Assembly (NCBI GenBank): GCA_964604135.1
Contig: CAZRXU010000002.1
Location: 1 to 64,000 of the forward strand
Origin: Sabulitectum sp964604135
GTDB taxonomy: Bacteria; Fermentibacterota; Fermentibacteria; Fermentibacterales; JCC-6
Reading direction: 5' to 3'
DNA length: 64,000 nt
The notes under the pieces are model-generated. The model saw nothing but the letters and a program-made list of their open reading frames with translations. It was not told where the DNA came from and made no database searches. The position numbers and the translations under genes were made by a program. Positions 61,240 to 64,000 of this stretch are shown piece by piece (the first letter of the stretch is position 1; every line of letters starts with the position of its first letter).

Positions 61240-62469
61240 ATGTCAGATAAATCCATTTCAGAGAAGTTCGCAGGCAGAGTTGTGAAGCAGGTGGCAGCCA
61301 ATGCCCGAAGTATTGTTGTCCTCTGCTTTTTTGTTGCGGTATTGTCTTCCATATGGGCACTGACCAGAACTCCAAGATGGAGCGCCTGGGCTGCAGCAAT
61401 TGTTCCAGGATCCACCTCTTCCTCTCTGTCTGCCTCGGCAGGAGCACTGGGGTTGGGAGATGCAATGGGCATTATGGGCCAATTTGGTTCAGGAGTACTT
61501 CCCCAGCCTGCCGGAGTTGATATTACCCTTGCCACTCAAATTCTGGGTTCCCGCAGAATACAGGAAAGAATTATTCTGAAGTACAACCTTATCAACAGGT
61601 ACAGAGCCAACAGCATGGATAAGGCTACAAAGAAGTTTGGTGAGAGCTTTTCAGTTTCACTTTCCCCCGAGGGAGTAATATTTGTCACCGCTGAAGGCGG
61701 TTCCAGAACGGAAGCTGCCGCCATTGTGAATGACATCGTAGATTTTGCCAATCAGGAGCTTTCGACCCTTGTAACCAGCAGAGCCAGAAGAAGTCGCATT
61801 CAAACAGAATATGCTCTATCCCTTGCTTTGGATTCACTTGAAACATCAAGGGAAGCCATGGAGTCTTTCAGAGTTAGAACAGGTCTTATCTTTCCGGAAC
61901 AGCAGGCCTCAAGCATGATGGATATCATGGCTTCCATAGAGAGTGAAATGGTTTCCGCCGGTGCAGTGCTTCAGGGGCTTTCCGGAAACCTTTCATCGAG
62001 AAGCGCTATCTACAGTCAAGCAAATGCCCAGTACAGGTACCTGGAAGAAGCGCTGCGTGTAAGGTCTTCTTCAGGAGATTCTCTGAGCATTTTCCCGGTA
62101 ATGGACAGTATGCCCGCCTATATGCGCGAGTACGAAAATCTAGTGGTTGATATTGAAACCAGAAGTGCCGTGTATTTGTTACTCAGGCAGGAGCTGGAAA
62201 ACCTGCGTATTGAGGAATCCAAGGAAAGCCCCACAATAGAAATAATCGTACCGCCGGCACCTGAATACCTCAGGGTGTATCCCAAAAGGGCAGTTATGGT
62301 GTTAACCCATGTTCTTATTGCCTTCATTCTTTCTATAGTATGGATTGTTTTTCTTACGTGGTTCAGGTCTGTTCTTGACTCTCCGGAATCGGGTTCCTTT
62401 GTGAGGGGTATACTGGCAGATGTCAGAAACCAGTTCCGCAGGCAGGGGAATGGTACTGAAAAGAAGTAA
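61240..62469 (+). CDS. Chain-length determinant (Wzz-like) protein
   Basis: This 409-residue protein has an N-terminal membrane helix (about 22-40, SIVVLCFFVAVLSSIWAL), a long periplasmic part with coiled coils (about 185-320), and a second membrane helix (about 350-370, AVMVLTHVLIAFILSIVWIV). This is the topology of polysaccharide co-polymerases, which set chain length. No tyrosine kinase domain is fused. The ATG at 61240 follows GAGGTAGG. Confidence 0.82.
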   Translation: MSDKSISEKFAGRVVKQVAANARSIVVLCFFVAVLSSIWALTRTPRWSAWAAAIVPGSTSSSLSASAGALGLGDAMGIMGQFGSGVLPQPAGVDITLATQILGSRRIQERIILKYNLINRYRANSMDKATKKFGESFSVSLSPEGVIFVTAEGGSRTEAAAIVNDIVDFANQELSTLVTSRARRSRIQTEYALSLALDSLETSREAMESFRVRTGLIFPEQQASSMMDIMASIESEMVSAGAVLQGLSGNLSSRSAIYSQANAQYRYLEEALRVRSSSGDSLSIFPVMDSMPAYMREYENLVVDIETRSAVYLLLRQELENLRIEESKESPTIEIIVPPAPEYLRVYPKRAVMVLTHVLIAFILSIVWIVFLTWFRSVLDSPESGSFVRGILADVRNQFRRQGNGTEKK

Positions 62470-63724
62470 GATACTGAATCTGGGTTTTCCAGCGCTGGTA
62501 AGTCAGGGGTCACTTGCTCTGTGGGGTGTAATCTCTATACTTATCGCTAGGCGTCTGCCTGATAATGCCTACGCGGTGTATGCCCTTTCCCGTTCAATCG
62601 AACTGTTCGGCGGTCTGCTTGGCGGCGGCTTTGTGCTAAGTGCCCTTCTTAAACTGGGCAGTGAAAAAAGCAGCACACAGACATCTGCTACAGCCAATAC
62701 AGCTATGCTGGTTACACTTGTTTTCAGTCTGGTTACAGCTGCGATACTTTTGTTGTTTGGTGACTATATAGATTCTTTTTACCCGGAGATACAGCTATCA
62801 GGTATTCCGCCTGTTATTGCTCTTGTGGTTGTTACCGGGGCACTGGCTCAGATTCCCAGAAACCTTCTTCTTACCAAGCTGAGTACCGTAAAGGTCATGA
62901 AAGCCGACATACTTTCTTTTCTCATCCGGGGCGGGATAGTAGGATGGCTGATATACACTGGTGTTCTCACTGGAGCGGTTCAGGTTTTGAAAGCAACTGT
63001 TCTGGCGAACGCAGGAGCGTTCCTGTTCAATGCCTGGAATGCACGGAAACTTTTCGATCCGGCAGCCGGAGTGAACAGGGCTTCTTCAAAGCGTGTACTT
63101 CAGTTTGCAGCTTACTCGCTAGGCACCAGTTTTGCCGGCTTTATCTACACGAGAACAGACATTCTGATGCTGGGTAAACTGGCACCGCCTGAAGATGTGG
63201 CGGCATACAGTGCTTCAAGAGCCCTTACCTCTATGGTGGTTATGGTCTCGGCTGCAGCAAACATGATCCTTATGCCGGCTGTGTCCCGTGACTGGACCAG
63301 CGGTCTTAAAAAGTCTGTAATGAAGAGAGCCATGAAAGCTGTTGCTATTGTTGAGTTGATTCAGCTGCCTGTTGTTGTTGTTCTGGTGATCTTCCCCGTA
63401 CAGATAATCAGTACGGTCTACCACGGCAGATATTCTGCGAACTGGCCCATCCTTGCAATTCTCGGAGGGCTTGCACTTGTAAGACCTTTTGGCAGTATCT
63501 TTTCCACAGTCAGCTCGGCAATGAACAAACCGCAGTATTCCTTCTGGTGTATTCTTCTATCGGCAGGAGTAAATGTTACACTCAACATCGTTCTGATACC
63601 GCGAATGGGTGGAGTTGGTGCTGCATGGGCCACTGTTGCTGCCGTTGTTTCCGGTGCCGTGGCTGTTGTTGTTCTTTCTGTTCTTCACTGGATGAAAGAA
63701 ACAAAAGCAGAGCAGCACTTATGA
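62450..63724 (+). CDS. Second oligosaccharide flippase (Wzx-like)
   Basis: This 424-residue membrane protein has about twelve hydrophobic segments and the MOP-superfamily layout (ILNLGFPALVSQGSLALWGV, ISILIARRLPDNAYAVYALS, TRTDILMLGKLAPPEDVAAY). It differs from the flippase at 51639. Its start at 62450 overlaps the Wzz-like gene by 20 bp, and the end overlaps the response-regulator gene by 4 bp. Confidence 0.84.
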   Translation: MVLKRSKILNLGFPALVSQGSLALWGVISILIARRLPDNAYAVYALSRSIELFGGLLGGGFVLSALLKLGSEKSSTQTSATANTAMLVTLVFSLVTAAILLLFGDYIDSFYPEIQLSGIPPVIALVVVTGALAQIPRNLLLTKLSTVKVMKADILSFLIRGGIVGWLIYTGVLTGAVQVLKATVLANAGAFLFNAWNARKLFDPAAGVNRASSKRVLQFAAYSLGTSFAGFIYTRTDILMLGKLAPPEDVAAYSASRALTSMVVMVSAAANMILMPAVSRDWTSGLKKSVMKRAMKAVAIVELIQLPVVVVLVIFPVQIISTVYHGRYSANWPILAILGGLALVRPFGSIFSTVSSAMNKPQYSFWCILLSAGVNVTLNIVLIPRMGGVGAAWATVAAVVSGAVAVVVLSVLHWMKETKAEQHL

Positions 63725-64000
63725 AACAAGTTGTGATTATTGATGATGAACAGGATATAAGAGAACTGGTAGAGCTTCACCTGAAAAGGGCAGGCTTCAG
63801 TACAGTTTGTTTCGAGAATGGCGGCGACTTTTTCAACTGGCTTTCTGCGGGGAATGAGCCGTCTGTGTGTATTCTGGACATCATGCTTCCGGATATGCAG
63901 GGAACGGATATATGCAGAAGAATAAGGTCATCCCAACAACTTTCCACTCTTCCGGTAATTATGCTTACAGCCCTTGGTCACGAAACAGACAGGGTTGCCG
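63721..64000 (+). CDS. Response regulator receiver domain (partial, cut by window end)
   Basis: The first 93 residues form a receiver domain: VVIIDDEQDIRELVELHLKR with acidic pocket Asp8/Asp9, CILDIMLPDMQG with phosphoacceptor Asp53, and PVIMLTAL with the conserved Thr. The output domain lies beyond the window. Likely a regulator of the polysaccharide cluster or a neighbour. It overlaps the flippase gene by 4 bp. Confidence 0.9.
   Translation, partial: MKQVVIIDDEQDIRELVELHLKRAGFSTVCFENGGDFFNWLSAGNEPSVCILDIMLPDMQGTDICRRIRSSQQLSTLPVIMLTALGHETDRVA

Noticed and set aside
1..64000. tRNA, rRNA, insertion sequences and prophage genes
   Set aside because: None could be recognised by eye. Small RNAs with low sequence conservation could have been missed.

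Overview
The window looks like a chromosomal segment of an uncultured Gram-negative bacterium of the Fibrobacterota-Chlorobiota-Bacteroidota (FCB) superphylum, possibly near Candidatus Fermentibacteria/Aegiribacteria. That placement is inference. It rests on several secreted proteins with type IX secretion-like (T9SS) C-terminal sorting domains, gingipain-type C25 peptidases, PorZ-like beta-propellers, MglA/roadblock modules and moderate GC. No rRNA, tRNA, IS element or CRISPR array was found.

Layout. 0.1-4.2 kb: an orphan ribbon-helix-helix antitoxin-like gene, a hypothetical gene and a large M16C metallopeptidase, set between two near-identical 23-bp intergenic repeats. 4.7-6.4 kb: a beta-barrel protein and a frameshifted lipoprotein. 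6.3-11.1 kb (minus): a hybrid histidine kinase and a neurotransmitter:sodium symporter. 11.2-13.5 kb: HicA/HicB followed by two coupled unknown genes. 13.6-21.7 kb: three secreted sorting-domain proteins, one interrupted by an in-frame TGA and two with caspase-fold peptidase motifs, plus a patatin/surface-antigen protein and a cupin on the other strand. 21.8-26.2 kb (minus): an operon with a V4R-like protein, roadblock protein, MglA-type GTPase, DUF4388-type protein and a DnaA-like AAA+ ATPase, then a further roadblock gene behind a terminator. 26.5-28.1 kb: a very acidic lipoprotein. 28.1-34.4 kb (minus): AddA/AddB-type helicase-nuclease genes and an eIF-2B-like gene. 34.5-39.8 kb: GDP-mannose dehydratase, DUF1015, a lipoprotein, a thioredoxin-fold protein and ATP sulfurylase.

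39.8-41.4 kb (minus) is the most notable locus. A radical SAM/SPASM peptide maturase with a clear sigma-70-type promoter overlaps, at its 3' end, a 53-codon Cys/His-rich ORF built from repeats of an 11-residue unit. This is a strong candidate for an undescribed RiPP (ribosomally made, post-translationally modified peptide) system. Upstream of it lies an S49 signal-peptide-peptidase-like protein with a large N-terminal extension.

45.3-64.0 kb (plus) is a long polysaccharide/envelope cluster: polyprenol-phosphate mannosyltransferase, FemAB-like transferase, membrane protein, glycosyltransferases, two flippases, MurB, an RMD-like reductase, RmlB, UXS, a Wza-like export protein and a Wzz-like protein, ending in a partial response regulator. 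Two PorZ-like propeller/sorting-domain genes are embedded in it. GMD at 35 kb plus the RMD-like reductase at 55 kb could make GDP-D-rhamnose. Since PorZ of Porphyromonas binds A-LPS during T9SS anchoring, the cluster may make the glycolipid to which the sorting-domain proteins are attached.
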